Of a DNA stretch of 64,000 nt, positions 8,686 to 17,108 are shown one piece after another. Source of the stretch: Variovorax sp. JS1663 (GTDB taxonomy: Bacteria; Pseudomonadota; Gammaproteobacteria; Burkholderiales; Burkholderiaceae_C); contig NZ_LYMK01000030.1 of the NCBI RefSeq assembly GCF_002157355.1, positions 1-64,000 of the forward strand. Direction: 5' to 3'. The notes under the pieces were generated by a model. It saw only the letters and a list, made by a program, of their open reading frames with translations, had not been told where the DNA came from and ran no database searches. Made by a program: the position numbers and the translations under genes. Position 1 is the stretch's first letter, and the number at the start of each line of letters is the position of its first letter.

Positions 8686-10355
8686 ATCCGACTGCTCCCG
8701 ACATGGAAGCGAACGCCGTCACGGCCGATACCTACGCCCTGCGCGAGCTGACCTTTCGGAAGGTGCTGGCCCGGTTCGCGCAAGCTTCGCGCGACAAGGT
8801 GTTCCTCACCGAGACGGCCACCGGCCGCCGCTTCACCTACGGCGAGATCGACGCCTGGACGGACCGCGTCGCGCACGCCATGCAGGACTTCGGCGTCGGG
8901 CGCGGCGGGCATGCCGGCCTGCTGATGGGCAACTCCGCCGAGCACCTGGCGGTGTTCCTCGCCATCGCCAAGATCGGGGCGGTGTCGGTGCCGGTCAACA
9001 CCGCGGCGCGCGGCGAGCTGCTGCGCTACTACCTCGGCCAGTCCGACTGCGAGACGGTGATCGTCGATGCCCCGCTGGCCCCCCGCCTGCAGGAGGTGCT
9101 GGCGGAGCTGCCCCTCGTCCGGCGCGTCATCGTGGTCCGAACGGGAGAGGGGGACGAAGGCGCGATCGCGCCGGCGGGCGAGATGGCGGTCGCCGACTTC
9201 CATGCGCTGGTCGACCGCGCCCCGGCCACGCCCTTCGTGCCGGCCGCCCCGCCGCGCTTCTGCGACCTGGTGCTGATCGCCTACACCTCCGGAACGACCG
9301 GCCCGTCCAAGGGAAGCATGCTGTCCCAGGCCGCGGCGCTGACCTACGGCACCAGTGCGGCCGAGGCGCAGGGCTATCGCGCCTCGGACATCTTCTACGT
9401 GTGCCTGCCGCTCTTCCACAACAACGCGCTGCTCGCCGCCACCGGCGCGGCGCTGGTGTGCGGCGCCTCGGTGGTGCTGTCGCGGCGCTTCTCGGTCTCC
9501 AGGTTCTGGGACGAGATCCGCGAATCGAAGGCCACCATCACCAACTTCCTCGGCGCGATGTCCAGCTTCCTCTGGAGCCAGCCGCCGTCGCCCGCCGATG
9601 CCGACAACTGCCTGCGCCTGGTGAGCATGGCGCCGACGCCCAAGTACGCCGCCGAGTTCGAGGAACGCTTCGGCCTGCGCGCGATGAACAACTACGGCCT
9701 CTCGGACTACGGCATGGTCACCTCCTTCACGCAGTGGGACCCGCGCGACAAGCTCGGCTCCATCGGCCGGCCGCGGCGCGGCGTGCAGGTCCGCATCGTG
9801 GACGACGACGACTTCGAGCTGCCGCCGGGCGAGCCGGGCGAGATGGTGCTGCGCTTCGACGAGCCGTGGCGCGGCACCATGGGCTACTACAAGATGGCCG
9901 AGGCCACCCTGGCCTCGCGCCGCAACCTGTGGTTCCACACCGGCGACCGCGGCATGCGCGACGCCGACGGCTACCTGTACTTCGTGGACCGCAAGAAGGA
10001 CTGCATCCGCCGCCGCGGCGAGAACATCTCGGCCTTCGAGGTCGAGCAGATCATCGCCACGCATCCCGCGGTGGCCGATGCCGCGGTCTTCCCGGTGGCG
10101 ACGCCGGCCAACGACGAGGAGGTGGCGGCGGTGATCGTGGCCAAGCCCGGCGTGCAGCTCGACGAGCTGCAGCTGGTCGAGCACTGCCAGCGCAACATGG
10201 CCTACTTCATGGTGCCGCGCTACATCCAGTTCCGCGCGTCGCTGCCCACCACCATGAGCCAGAAGGTGGAGAAGTTCAGGCTGCGCCAGGAGCTCGAGGC
10301 CGGGCTCTCGCAGGCCTGGGACCGCGAGGCGGCGGGGGTGGTGCTGGCGCGCTAG
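8682..10355 (+). CDS. ATP-dependent acyl-CoA ligase (ANL superfamily, CaiC-like)
   Basis: The 557-residue protein carries the adenylate-forming motifs: P-loop YTSGTTGPSKGSMLS, the YGLSDYGM acyl/adenine motif, the TGDRG hinge-side motif, DRKKDCIRRRGENIS, and a C-terminal TMSQKVEKF holding the catalytic lysine position. The overall pattern is closest to crotonobetaine/carnitine-CoA ligase-type enzymes, but the substrate is not deducible. It makes acyl-AMP and then acyl-CoA in the cytoplasm, consistent with activation of the acid bound by the coupled Bug receptor. The 3' end is overlapped for 80 bp by the converging GntR gene. Confidence 0.88.
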   Translation: MNPTAPDMEANAVTADTYALRELTFRKVLARFAQASRDKVFLTETATGRRFTYGEIDAWTDRVAHAMQDFGVGRGGHAGLLMGNSAEHLAVFLAIAKIGAVSVPVNTAARGELLRYYLGQSDCETVIVDAPLAPRLQEVLAELPLVRRVIVVRTGEGDEGAIAPAGEMAVADFHALVDRAPATPFVPAAPPRFCDLVLIAYTSGTTGPSKGSMLSQAAALTYGTSAAEAQGYRASDIFYVCLPLFHNNALLAATGAALVCGASVVLSRRFSVSRFWDEIRESKATITNFLGAMSSFLWSQPPSPADADNCLRLVSMAPTPKYAAEFEERFGLRAMNNYGLSDYGMVTSFTQWDPRDKLGSIGRPRRGVQVRIVDDDDFELPPGEPGEMVLRFDEPWRGTMGYYKMAEATLASRRNLWFHTGDRGMRDADGYLYFVDRKKDCIRRRGENISAFEVEQIIATHPAVADAAVFPVATPANDEEVAAVIVAKPGVQLDELQLVEHCQRNMAYFMVPRYIQFRASLPTTMSQKVEKFRLRQELEAGLSQAWDREAAGVVLAR

Positions 10356-11124
10356 CCTTTCGATCGGAGGATGGCGCCGCGGCCTTCACCATGTAGCCGC
10401 GGTGCAGCTTGGTCAGCGCCGAGCCCATCTCCGCCATCGCCTTCTCCGCGTCCCGCGCGCGCAGGTGCTTGAGCAGGCGCTTGCGCGAGGGATGGGTGTA
10501 GGTCTGCTCGTCGGTCGGGCCGATCGCCTTCACGAACTGCCGGGTGATCTCCATGATCCCCTCCGTCGTCGCGATCAGGACCGGGTTGTGCGTGGTCCGC
10601 GCCAGCATCACGTGGAAGGCCTGGTGGTGCCGCGTGCGCTCCTCGAAGTCGCCCGCCTGGCGGGCGCGCTCGGCAGCCGCGACGTTGGCCTCCAGGGCGT
10701 CGATCTCCTCGTCGGTGATGCGCTCGCAGGCCACGCGGATCACCGCAGCGCTGACCGCGATGCGCGCCTCGGTCAGGTGCTCCGGCGTGATCGCGCCCAG
10801 GAAGTACAGGTCGCGCATGCCCGCGACCACCGCGTTCGAGCTGCCCTGCAGCACGAAGGCGCCGCCGGTCGCGCCCAGCCGCAACTCGATCAGGCCGCTG
10901 AGCTCCAGCGCCCGCAGCGCCTCGCGCATGGTGTTGCGGCTGACGCCGAAGCGCTTGGCGAGTTCGCGTTCCGGCGGCAGCTTGTCGCCGGGGCGCAGCT
11001 TGCCTTCCGAGATCAGGCGACGCAGCTGATTGGCCACCTCCTGGAAGATGCGCTGCGGGTTGATGGGCGCGACCTCGAAGGGCAGGGGAGCGGGCATGGG
11101 GGGCGTCGTGGCGGCAGGTTGCAT
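10276..11124 (-). CDS. GntR-family regulator, FadR/FCD subfamily
   Basis: The 282-residue protein has an N-terminal winged helix with FGVSRNTMREALRALELSG as recognition region (about residues 58-76), then an FCD effector domain up to about 245 (AHH-type region RHHQAFH and THNPVL). The final ~35 residues are a Pro/Arg/Ala-rich tail encoded inside the converging ligase gene, so the ancestral stop was probably lost. CGGAG lies upstream of ATG 11124. The gene is divergent from the ABC importer across operator site 3, so autoregulation is likely. It is a close paralogue of the regulator at 32164-32922. The ligand is unknown and may be an acyl-CoA or an acid. Confidence 0.88.
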   Translation of the reverse strand: MQPAATTPPMPAPLPFEVAPINPQRIFQEVANQLRRLISEGKLRPGDKLPPERELAKRFGVSRNTMREALRALELSGLIELRLGATGGAFVLQGSSNAVVAGMRDLYFLGAITPEHLTEARIAVSAAVIRVACERITDEEIDALEANVAAAERARQAGDFEERTRHHQAFHVMLARTTHNPVLIATTEGIMEITRQFVKAIGPTDEQTYTHPSRKRLLKHLRARDAEKAMAEMGSALTKLHRGYMVKAAAPSSDRKASAPAPPPPPRGPRPARARPRAPGAA

Positions 11125-11167
11125 GCGGGAAACTCCGTTGACCTAATGGTTTGACCAATGATATTCT
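11119..11167. promoter_or_regulatory. Promoter region with FadR-type operator (site 3)
   Basis: The palindrome TGGTTTGACCA is at 11147-11157. Two plus-strand promoters fit: TTGCAT (11119-11124), 17 bp, CCTAAT (11142-11147), whose last T starts the operator as at sites 1, 4, 6 and 7; or TTGACC (11138-11143), 18 bp, TATTCT (11162-11167), which would start transcripts at about the ATG at 11174. The livH-like gene has no Shine-Dalgarno sequence, so the second reading implies a leaderless message. Confidence 0.6.
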
Positions 11168-11173
11168 GGTCCA

Positions 11174-12043
11174 ATGCTAGACGCCATTCTCTCGCAGGCC
11201 GTCAACGGGCTGGTGCTCGGCTTCCTGTTCGTGCTGGTGTCCATCGGGCTGTCGCTGGTGTTCGGGCTGCTGGGCATCGTGAACGTGGCGCACGGCGCCT
11301 TCTTCGCCCTCGGCGCCTACTTTGCGCTGACGCTGCAGGCGCGCTTCGGCTGGCCGGCGGTGGTGCTGGCGCCGCTGGGCGTGGGGCTGGTGGGCATGGT
11401 GGTCGAGCGGGTGCTGGTGCGGCGCCTCTACGGCCGCGATCCGCTGATGACGCTGGTGCTCACCTTTGCGCTGTCGCTGTTCATCGAGTCGCTGATCCGC
11501 GTCGGCTGGGGTTCGGGCGCGCAGCCGCTGACGCCGCCCAAGGCCTTCGCCGGCTTCATCGAGTACGGGCCGATCCTCACGACCACCTGGCGCGCCGCCG
11601 TGCTGGCCTTCACCCTGGCGCTGCTGGTGGCGCTGTGGGCCTTCCTCAAGTTCACGCCCTACGGCCGCATCCTGCGCGCGGGTAGCCGGGACCCGCAGAT
11701 GGTCGGCATGCTGGGCATCAATCTCCCGCTGGTGCTGACCGGCGCCTTCGGCATCGGGTGCATGCTGGCCGGCGCCGCCGGCGTGCTGGCCGCGCCGCTG
11801 TGGTCCGTCACGCCCGGCATGGCGTCGCAGGCCATCATGCCCGCCTTCGTCATCGTCACCATCGGCGGGCTGGGCTCCTACGGCGGCGCGGTGGTCGCCG
11901 GCCTGCTGGTGGGGCTGGTGACGGCCCTCACCACGCAGTTCTACCCGGACGCGGCTGGCGTCGCGATGTACGTGCTGATGGCCGCCATCCTGCTGGTGCG
12001 GCCGCGCGGCCTGTTCGGCGAGCACTGGGAGCATTTCGGATGA
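11174..12043 (+). CDS. LivH-type branched-chain amino acid ABC transporter permease
   Basis: The 289-residue, strongly hydrophobic protein has the LivH pattern: an N-terminal membrane span followed by GLLGIVNVAHGAFFALGAYF, and a C-terminal segment with IVTIGGLGSYGGAVVAGLLVGL. It would be one of two inner-membrane permeases of a HAAT-family importer. In catabolic operons such importers often carry aromatic or other acids rather than leucine, so the substrate is open. No ribosome site precedes the ATG. The stop overlaps the next start (ATGA at 12040). First gene of an apparent seven-gene operon to 19348. Confidence 0.88.
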   Translation: MLDAILSQAVNGLVLGFLFVLVSIGLSLVFGLLGIVNVAHGAFFALGAYFALTLQARFGWPAVVLAPLGVGLVGMVVERVLVRRLYGRDPLMTLVLTFALSLFIESLIRVGWGSGAQPLTPPKAFAGFIEYGPILTTTWRAAVLAFTLALLVALWAFLKFTPYGRILRAGSRDPQMVGMLGINLPLVLTGAFGIGCMLAGAAGVLAAPLWSVTPGMASQAIMPAFVIVTIGGLGSYGGAVVAGLLVGLVTALTTQFYPDAAGVAMYVLMAAILLVRPRGLFGEHWEHFG

Positions 12044-14604
12044 AGCGCTGGCTCTCGCATCCCGTCGTCCAGGTGGCAGCTGTCCTGGCCGCGCTGAGCC
12101 TGCTGACCCTGGTGACGACGCTGCCGCTCGGCCGCGTCACCCAGGTGGCGATCTATGTCCTCTATGCGGCCGGCATCGCCCTGCTGGTCGGTTACCTCGG
12201 CCTGGTGCCCTTCGGCGGATCCGTGTTCTTCGGCCTGGCGGGCTACGCCGCGGCGATCGCGATGCTGCGCTGGTTCCCGGGCGGCAGCGAGTTCGCGGGC
12301 ATGGCCGTCGCCATCGGCTTCGCCGTGCTGATCGCGGTGCCGCTGGGGGCGCTGATCCTGCGCCGCCGCGGCCTCTACTTCTCGCTGCTGACGCTGGCCT
12401 GCACGCAGATCTGCTACGAGATCGCCTACAAGTGGACCGACTTCACGGGCGGCGAGAACGGCCTGCAGCGCGTGCCGCGCCCGGTGCTCGATTCGCCCCT
12501 GGCCTTCCACCTGTTCGTGTGCGGCGTCGTGCTGGCGGCGGTCGCGCTGCTGTGGCGCCTGGCGCATTCGCCCCTGGGCCGGCTGTTCCAGGCGGTGCGC
12601 GACAACGAGCAGCGCGCCGCCAGCCTCGGCTTCGCGACCTATCCGGTGAAGCTCGCCGCCTTTGTTGTCTCTGCCGCGGTGACGGGCCTCGCGGGTGCGC
12701 TGCTCACCTTCTTCATGCGCGGCACCTACGCCAATTCGCTGAGCTGGGAACATGCCGCCGACGCGGTGCTGATGACGGTGCTTGGCGGCATCCACCACGT
12801 CATGGGCGCCGTCTGGGGCGCGGTGCTGTTCATCGTGCTGGAGGACCAGCTGGGCGCGCTCCTCGATCATTGGTGGCTGGTATTCGCGCCCATCCTGATG
12901 CTCGTGACCCTGGCGGCGCCCGAAGGCATCCACGGCCTGCTGCGCCGGCTGCGCGGCGCGCACGGCTGGACGCTCGTGCGGCCCGGCATCCCGGAGCGGC
13001 CCCCTGTCATTGCGCCTTTCCGCCCCGGCGAGGCGGCTGCGGCCGAGGCCGCGACCGGACCGTTGCTGACGGTGCGTGGCCTGCGCAAGAACTTCGGCCC
13101 GCTGGTGATCGCGGCCGGCTACGACTTCGACGTGCATGCGGCCTCGCTGCACAGCTTCATCGGCCCCAACGGCGCCGGCAAGACGACCTTCTTCAACATG
13201 CTGTCGGGCGTCGTCACGCCCGATGCCGGCGAAGTGCGTTTCCTCGGGCGGGACATCACCCGCCTGCCGATGCACAAGCGCATCCGACTGGGGCTGGCGC
13301 GCTCCTTCCAGATCGTCAGCGTCTTCCAGAACCTCAGTGCCTTCGAGAACGTGCGGCTCGCCGTGCAGGCCGGCCGGCCGGGCGCCTACGCGCCCTGGGG
13401 CGATGCGCATCGCGATGCCGCGGCGAACGCGCGCGTCTGGTCCATCCTCGACGCCGTGGGCCTCGTGCACAAGGCGGCCGAGCCCTGCACGGATTTGTCG
13501 CACGGCGAGCGCCGCCTGCTGGAGATCGGCATCACGCTGGCGACCGAGGCACGCCTGCTGCTGCTGGACGAGCCACTCGCCGGCCTGGCCGAAGCGGACC
13601 GCGTGCGCGTGTCGGCGTTGATCCGCGCTCTGGCCCGCACGCATGCCGTGGTGCTGATCGAGCACGACATCGATCGCGTGCTGGCCCTGTCCGACCGCAT
13701 CACGGTGCTGCATCAGGGCCGCCTGATCGCCGACGGTAAGCCGGCCGAGGTGGCGGCCGACCCGGAGGTGGTGCGCGCCTACCTGGGCGTGCCGCCCGAC
13801 ATGCAGCGCCGGCCGGCGGCCGCACCGGCCGATGCCGGCCGCGGTGAGCTGCTCCTGTCGGCGCGCGGGCTGGCCGGCGGCTACGGCGGCGGCCGCGTGC
13901 TGGACGGTGCGGCCCTGGAGGTGCACGCGGGCGAGGCCGTGGCGCTGCTGGGGCGCAACGGCGTCGGCAAGACGACGCTGCTGAAGGCGCTCTATGGCGC
14001 GCTGCCGCTGGAGGAGGGCACGATCGCCTGGTGCGGGCAGGACATCCGCCGCCTCGCGCCCTACCAGGTGAACCGCCTGGGCATGGCGATCGTCCCCGAG
14101 GGCCGGCGCCTGTTCCCCAACCTCACGGTGCTGGAGAACCTGCGCATCGCGATGCGGCCCGGGGGCATGTCACTCGGCGAGGTGTTCGAGCTGTTCCCGC
14201 GCCTGGGGACCCTGCGCCACGCCAGGGCCGAGAACCTCTCGGGCGGCGAGCGCCAGATGGTGGCGATCGCCCGCGCCCTCGTGGCGCCGGCCCGCCTGAT
14301 CCTGCTCGACGAGCCCTTCGAGGGCCTGGCGCCCGCCGTCGTCAACGAGGTCATGGGCGCCATCCTGAAGCTGCGCCGCCGCGTCGCGATGGTGATCGTG
14401 GAGCACCACGCCGAGCAGGTGCTCGCCATCGTCGACCGCGCGGTGGTGCTGGTCAACGGGCGCGTCGCCTGGGACGGCGACGCGCGCGTGCTGGCCGCCG
14501 ATGCGGCGCTGCAGGCCCGCCTGCTGGGGCTGGTGGAGGCCAGCCCGCTCCCCGCCCCGTCCAATCACCACCACCACCGACAACCGGAGACAGAACATGC
14601 GTGA
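12040..14604 (+). CDS. Fused LivM permease - LivG ATPase - LivF ATPase
   Basis: One 854-residue chain holds three subunits that are usually separate. Residues 1 to about 310 are a LivM-type permease with several membrane spans. Residues 341-585 are a LivG-type ATPase (Walker A GPNGAGKT 375-382, signature LSHGE 486-490, Walker B ending in DEP 510-512). Residues 602-832 are a LivF-type ATPase (GRNGVGKT 638-645, LSGGE 733-737, DEP 757-759). The linkers are Pro/Ala-rich. No internal stop or frame change was seen. The start overlaps the LivH stop and the end overlaps the binding-protein start by 8 nt. The chain should supply everything except LivH and the receptor. Confidence 0.9.
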   Translation: MKRWLSHPVVQVAAVLAALSLLTLVTTLPLGRVTQVAIYVLYAAGIALLVGYLGLVPFGGSVFFGLAGYAAAIAMLRWFPGGSEFAGMAVAIGFAVLIAVPLGALILRRRGLYFSLLTLACTQICYEIAYKWTDFTGGENGLQRVPRPVLDSPLAFHLFVCGVVLAAVALLWRLAHSPLGRLFQAVRDNEQRAASLGFATYPVKLAAFVVSAAVTGLAGALLTFFMRGTYANSLSWEHAADAVLMTVLGGIHHVMGAVWGAVLFIVLEDQLGALLDHWWLVFAPILMLVTLAAPEGIHGLLRRLRGAHGWTLVRPGIPERPPVIAPFRPGEAAAAEAATGPLLTVRGLRKNFGPLVIAAGYDFDVHAASLHSFIGPNGAGKTTFFNMLSGVVTPDAGEVRFLGRDITRLPMHKRIRLGLARSFQIVSVFQNLSAFENVRLAVQAGRPGAYAPWGDAHRDAAANARVWSILDAVGLVHKAAEPCTDLSHGERRLLEIGITLATEARLLLLDEPLAGLAEADRVRVSALIRALARTHAVVLIEHDIDRVLALSDRITVLHQGRLIADGKPAEVAADPEVVRAYLGVPPDMQRRPAAAPADAGRGELLLSARGLAGGYGGGRVLDGAALEVHAGEAVALLGRNGVGKTTLLKALYGALPLEEGTIAWCGQDIRRLAPYQVNRLGMAIVPEGRRLFPNLTVLENLRIAMRPGGMSLGEVFELFPRLGTLRHARAENLSGGERQMVAIARALVAPARLILLDEPFEGLAPAVVNEVMGAILKLRRRVAMVIVEHHAEQVLAIVDRAVVLVNGRVAWDGDARVLAADAALQARLLGLVEASPLPAPSNHHHHRQPETEHA

Positions 14605-15805
14605 CTTCCATCGCCGACACCTCCTGCGCGCCGGCGCGGCCGGCGCCGCCGCCCTCTGCGCGCCATCGCTGCTGCTCGCGCAGGGCGCGCCCCTCAAGAT
14701 CGGCAGCGTGCTGGCGCGGCAGGGGCCGTTCGCGCTGCAGGGCGAGGCCGCGACCCTGGGCATCAAGATCGCGCTGGAGCAGGCGGGGCACAAGGCGCTG
14801 GGCCGGCCGGTGGAACTGGTCGCCTACGACGAGCCGAATCCCCTGGGCGCGCAGCAGAACATGCAGAAGCTGATCCAGGAAGACAAGGTCTGCTGCGTGA
14901 TCGGCGGCAGCAACAGCGCCACCGGGCTCGCGCTCGCCTCCACCGGCGCGCAGGCCAAGGTGCCGACCATCATCAGCGCGGCGCTGGCGCGCGAGATCAC
15001 CGGCAAGAACTGCAGCCCCTACGTGTTCCGCGTCAACGCGCCGCCGCAGGTGTACGCCAGGCTGCTCGCGCGGCAGCTGCTGCCGATCGGCAAGAAGTGG
15101 TACTTCCTGGTGGGCGCCTATGCCTACGGCCAGGAGGCCTACCAGATGCTCAAGGGCGAGCTGGTCGCGGCCGGCGGCACCGATGCGGGGATGGACGCCG
15201 CGGCCGTGGGCACCACCGACTTCAGCTCCATCATCCTCAAGATCCGGCAGGCCCGGCCCGACGTGATCGTGCTGGGCATCGCCGGCACGGACCTCACGTC
15301 CTTCCTCAAGCAGTACGACGAGTTCGGGCTGCGCGGCAAGATCCCGCTGGCCAGTCTCACGGTCGGCGACGAGGAACTGTGGGCCCAGTCCAACCCGACC
15401 GGCACCATGGGCAAGTTCTGGCATTTCGGGAATACCGCGAACTCGGCGCAGGAGAAGTCGCTCGACGCCGCGGTGCGCAAGGCCACCGGCCATCCGGCTT
15501 CGCAGAGCACGGCCCAGGGCTGGGTGGCCACACGCATGCTGCTGGCCGCGATCGAGAAGGAGAAATCGGCCGAGCCCGCGGCCATCGTGCGCGGGCTGGA
15601 AAGCGTGCGGCCGGACGGTGTGCCCGGTTACTTCCGCGCCTGGGACCACCAGTTCATCACGCCGCTCGTGATGTCGCAGGTGCGCGAGAAGATCACCGAC
15701 AAGTACGACGTGCTCGACATCGTCGGCAAGCCCATGAGCCCGGCCGAAGTGGACGCCATGTTCGGCACGAAGCAGGAGAGCCAGTGCGCGATGGGTTCGG
15801 CATGA
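14597..15805 (+). CDS. Periplasmic ABC solute-binding protein, LivK-type
   Basis: The 402-residue receptor of the branched-chain/aromatic acid type begins with a twin-arginine-like signal (RRHLLRAGAAGAAALCAPSLLLAQG), so Tat export is possible. The mature part starts LKIGSVLARQGPFALQGEA and has the LivJ-like ligand loop GGSNSATGLALAS near residue 100. ACCGGAGACAGAAC precedes the ATG. Placement directly behind the fused importer gene marks it as its receptor. The following hydrolase, flavoprotein and SDR suggest an aromatic or alicyclic acid as ligand, which is inference. Confidence 0.88.
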   Translation: MRDFHRRHLLRAGAAGAAALCAPSLLLAQGAPLKIGSVLARQGPFALQGEAATLGIKIALEQAGHKALGRPVELVAYDEPNPLGAQQNMQKLIQEDKVCCVIGGSNSATGLALASTGAQAKVPTIISAALAREITGKNCSPYVFRVNAPPQVYARLLARQLLPIGKKWYFLVGAYAYGQEAYQMLKGELVAAGGTDAGMDAAAVGTTDFSSIILKIRQARPDVIVLGIAGTDLTSFLKQYDEFGLRGKIPLASLTVGDEELWAQSNPTGTMGKFWHFGNTANSAQEKSLDAAVRKATGHPASQSTAQGWVATRMLLAAIEKEKSAEPAAIVRGLESVRPDGVPGYFRAWDHQFITPLVMSQVREKITDKYDVLDIVGKPMSPAEVDAMFGTKQESQCAMGSA

Positions 15806-16872
15806 GCGCCTTGACGACCACGCGGCGCGGCGTGCCGCCGCAGCACTGGGTGGACGACGCCTGGCTGGCGCTGCGCACGGAGGTGGTGCTGGAGCCCACC
15901 CGGCCCATCGTCGATCCGCACCATCACCTGTGGCAGCGCCCGCACAGCACCTACCTGCTGCCGCAGCTGCTGGAGGACCTGGGCGCGGGCCACGACGTGC
16001 GCGGGACGGTGTTCGTCGAGTGCACCTCCATGTACCGCGCGGAGGGCGACCCGCGCTTCGCGCCGCTGGGCGAGGTGGAGTTCGCCAACGGCGTAGCGGC
16101 AGCCAGCGCCAGCGGCTACTACGGGCCGGTACGCGCCTGCGCAGGCATCGTCGGCACGGTCGACCTCCTGCAGGGCGCGTCGGCGCGCGAGGTGCTGGAA
16201 GCCTGCCGAAGCCATGCGCCGGAGCGCTTCCGCGGCATCCGTCATCGCAGCGCCTGGGATGCTGACCACGAGGTCCATGCGATTCCCGGCAAGGCGACGC
16301 CAGGCCTGCTGCGTGACGAGCGCTTCCGCGCCGGTTTCGCGCAGCTCGCGCCGCTGGGCCTGAGCTTCGATGCCTGGTGCTTCCATCCGCAACTGCCCGA
16401 GCTGATCGAGCTGGTGGATGCCTTCCCCGACACCCGCGTGATCGTCAACCACGTCGGCGGGCTCGCGGGCGTGGGGCCCTACCGTGCGCGGCGCGACGAG
16501 GCCTTCGCGCAATGGAAGGTCGCCATGCAGGCGCTGGCGCGGCGGCCGAATGTCTTCGTCAAGCTGGGCGGCATGGGCATGCGCCTGTCGGGATTCGACT
16601 TCTTCGACCGGGACCTGCCACCCACCTCCGAGGAACTGGCGCAGGCCTGGCGCCCCGCCGTCGAGACCTGCATCGAAGCCTTCGGGGCCCGGCGCGCGAT
16701 GTTCGAGAGCAACTTCCCGGTGGACAAGGCCTGCTGCAGCTACCGCGTGCTGTGGAACGCGTTCAAGCGCCTCGCCGCCTCCTGCTCGGAGGACGAGAAG
16801 GCGCAGCTGTTCGCAGGCACGGCGATCCGGGCCTACCGGCTGCCCGAGGCCCTGGGCCGGCCTGCAGCATGA
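15802..16872 (+). CDS. Amidohydrolase-2 family hydrolase, LigI-like
   Basis: The 356-residue TIM-barrel protein has the metal-ligand motif IVDPHHHLWQ (about residues 36-45), CFHPQLPELIELVDAFPDTRVIVNHVGG in the middle and a late ESNFPVDKA motif. This is the pattern of the 2-pyrone-4,6-dicarboxylate lactonase (LigI) and L-fucono-lactonase-like branch of the amidohydrolases. It probably opens a lactone or hydrolyses a ring product in the cytoplasm; the substrate is unknown. The start overlaps the binding-protein stop and the stop overlaps the small membrane gene, so translation is coupled. Confidence 0.82.
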   Translation: MSALTTTRRGVPPQHWVDDAWLALRTEVVLEPTRPIVDPHHHLWQRPHSTYLLPQLLEDLGAGHDVRGTVFVECTSMYRAEGDPRFAPLGEVEFANGVAAASASGYYGPVRACAGIVGTVDLLQGASAREVLEACRSHAPERFRGIRHRSAWDADHEVHAIPGKATPGLLRDERFRAGFAQLAPLGLSFDAWCFHPQLPELIELVDAFPDTRVIVNHVGGLAGVGPYRARRDEAFAQWKVAMQALARRPNVFVKLGGMGMRLSGFDFFDRDLPPTSEELAQAWRPAVETCIEAFGARRAMFESNFPVDKACCSYRVLWNAFKRLAASCSEDEKAQLFAGTAIRAYRLPEALGRPAA

Positions 16873-17099
16873 GCGGGCCGAACCGCTGGCCTGCCATCCG
16901 GGTGCTGCTGGCCTGGCGCGACCGGGTGACGCTCGGCGGCGCACTGTGCGTGGCCCTGCTGGGCTTCTGGCTCGCCTGGCGCACGGGCTGGCCGGAGCTG
17001 GCGCTGTTCGGGCTGCTCCTGGCCGCCGCGGCGCATGCCGTGCTGCGCGTCGCGATCGAGGTCGTGGCCCTGGTCGCCGAAACCCTGATGCCGCAATAG
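16869..17099 (+). CDS. Small two-span membrane protein of unknown function
   Basis: The 76-residue product has two hydrophobic segments: about 19-36 (RVTLGGALCVALLGFWLAW) and about 43-66 (LALFGLLLAAAAHAVLRVAI), joined by a short Trp-containing loop. The N-terminus is basic. It overlaps the hydrolase stop (ATGA at 16869) and ends 9 nt before the flavoprotein gene. No family is recognised. Its place in the operon suggests a membrane-linked accessory role for the importer or the flavoprotein, but nothing in the sequence proves this. Confidence 0.6.
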   Translation: MSGPNRWPAIRVLLAWRDRVTLGGALCVALLGFWLAWRTGWPELALFGLLLAAAAHAVLRVAIEVVALVAETLMPQ

Positions 17100-17108
17100 A
17101 GGAATCGA

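Noticed and set aside
14500..14604. HHHH near the C-terminus of the fused ABC protein as an engineered tag
   Set aside because: Only four histidines, followed by natural sequence that overlaps the next start codon; nothing else suggests a construct.
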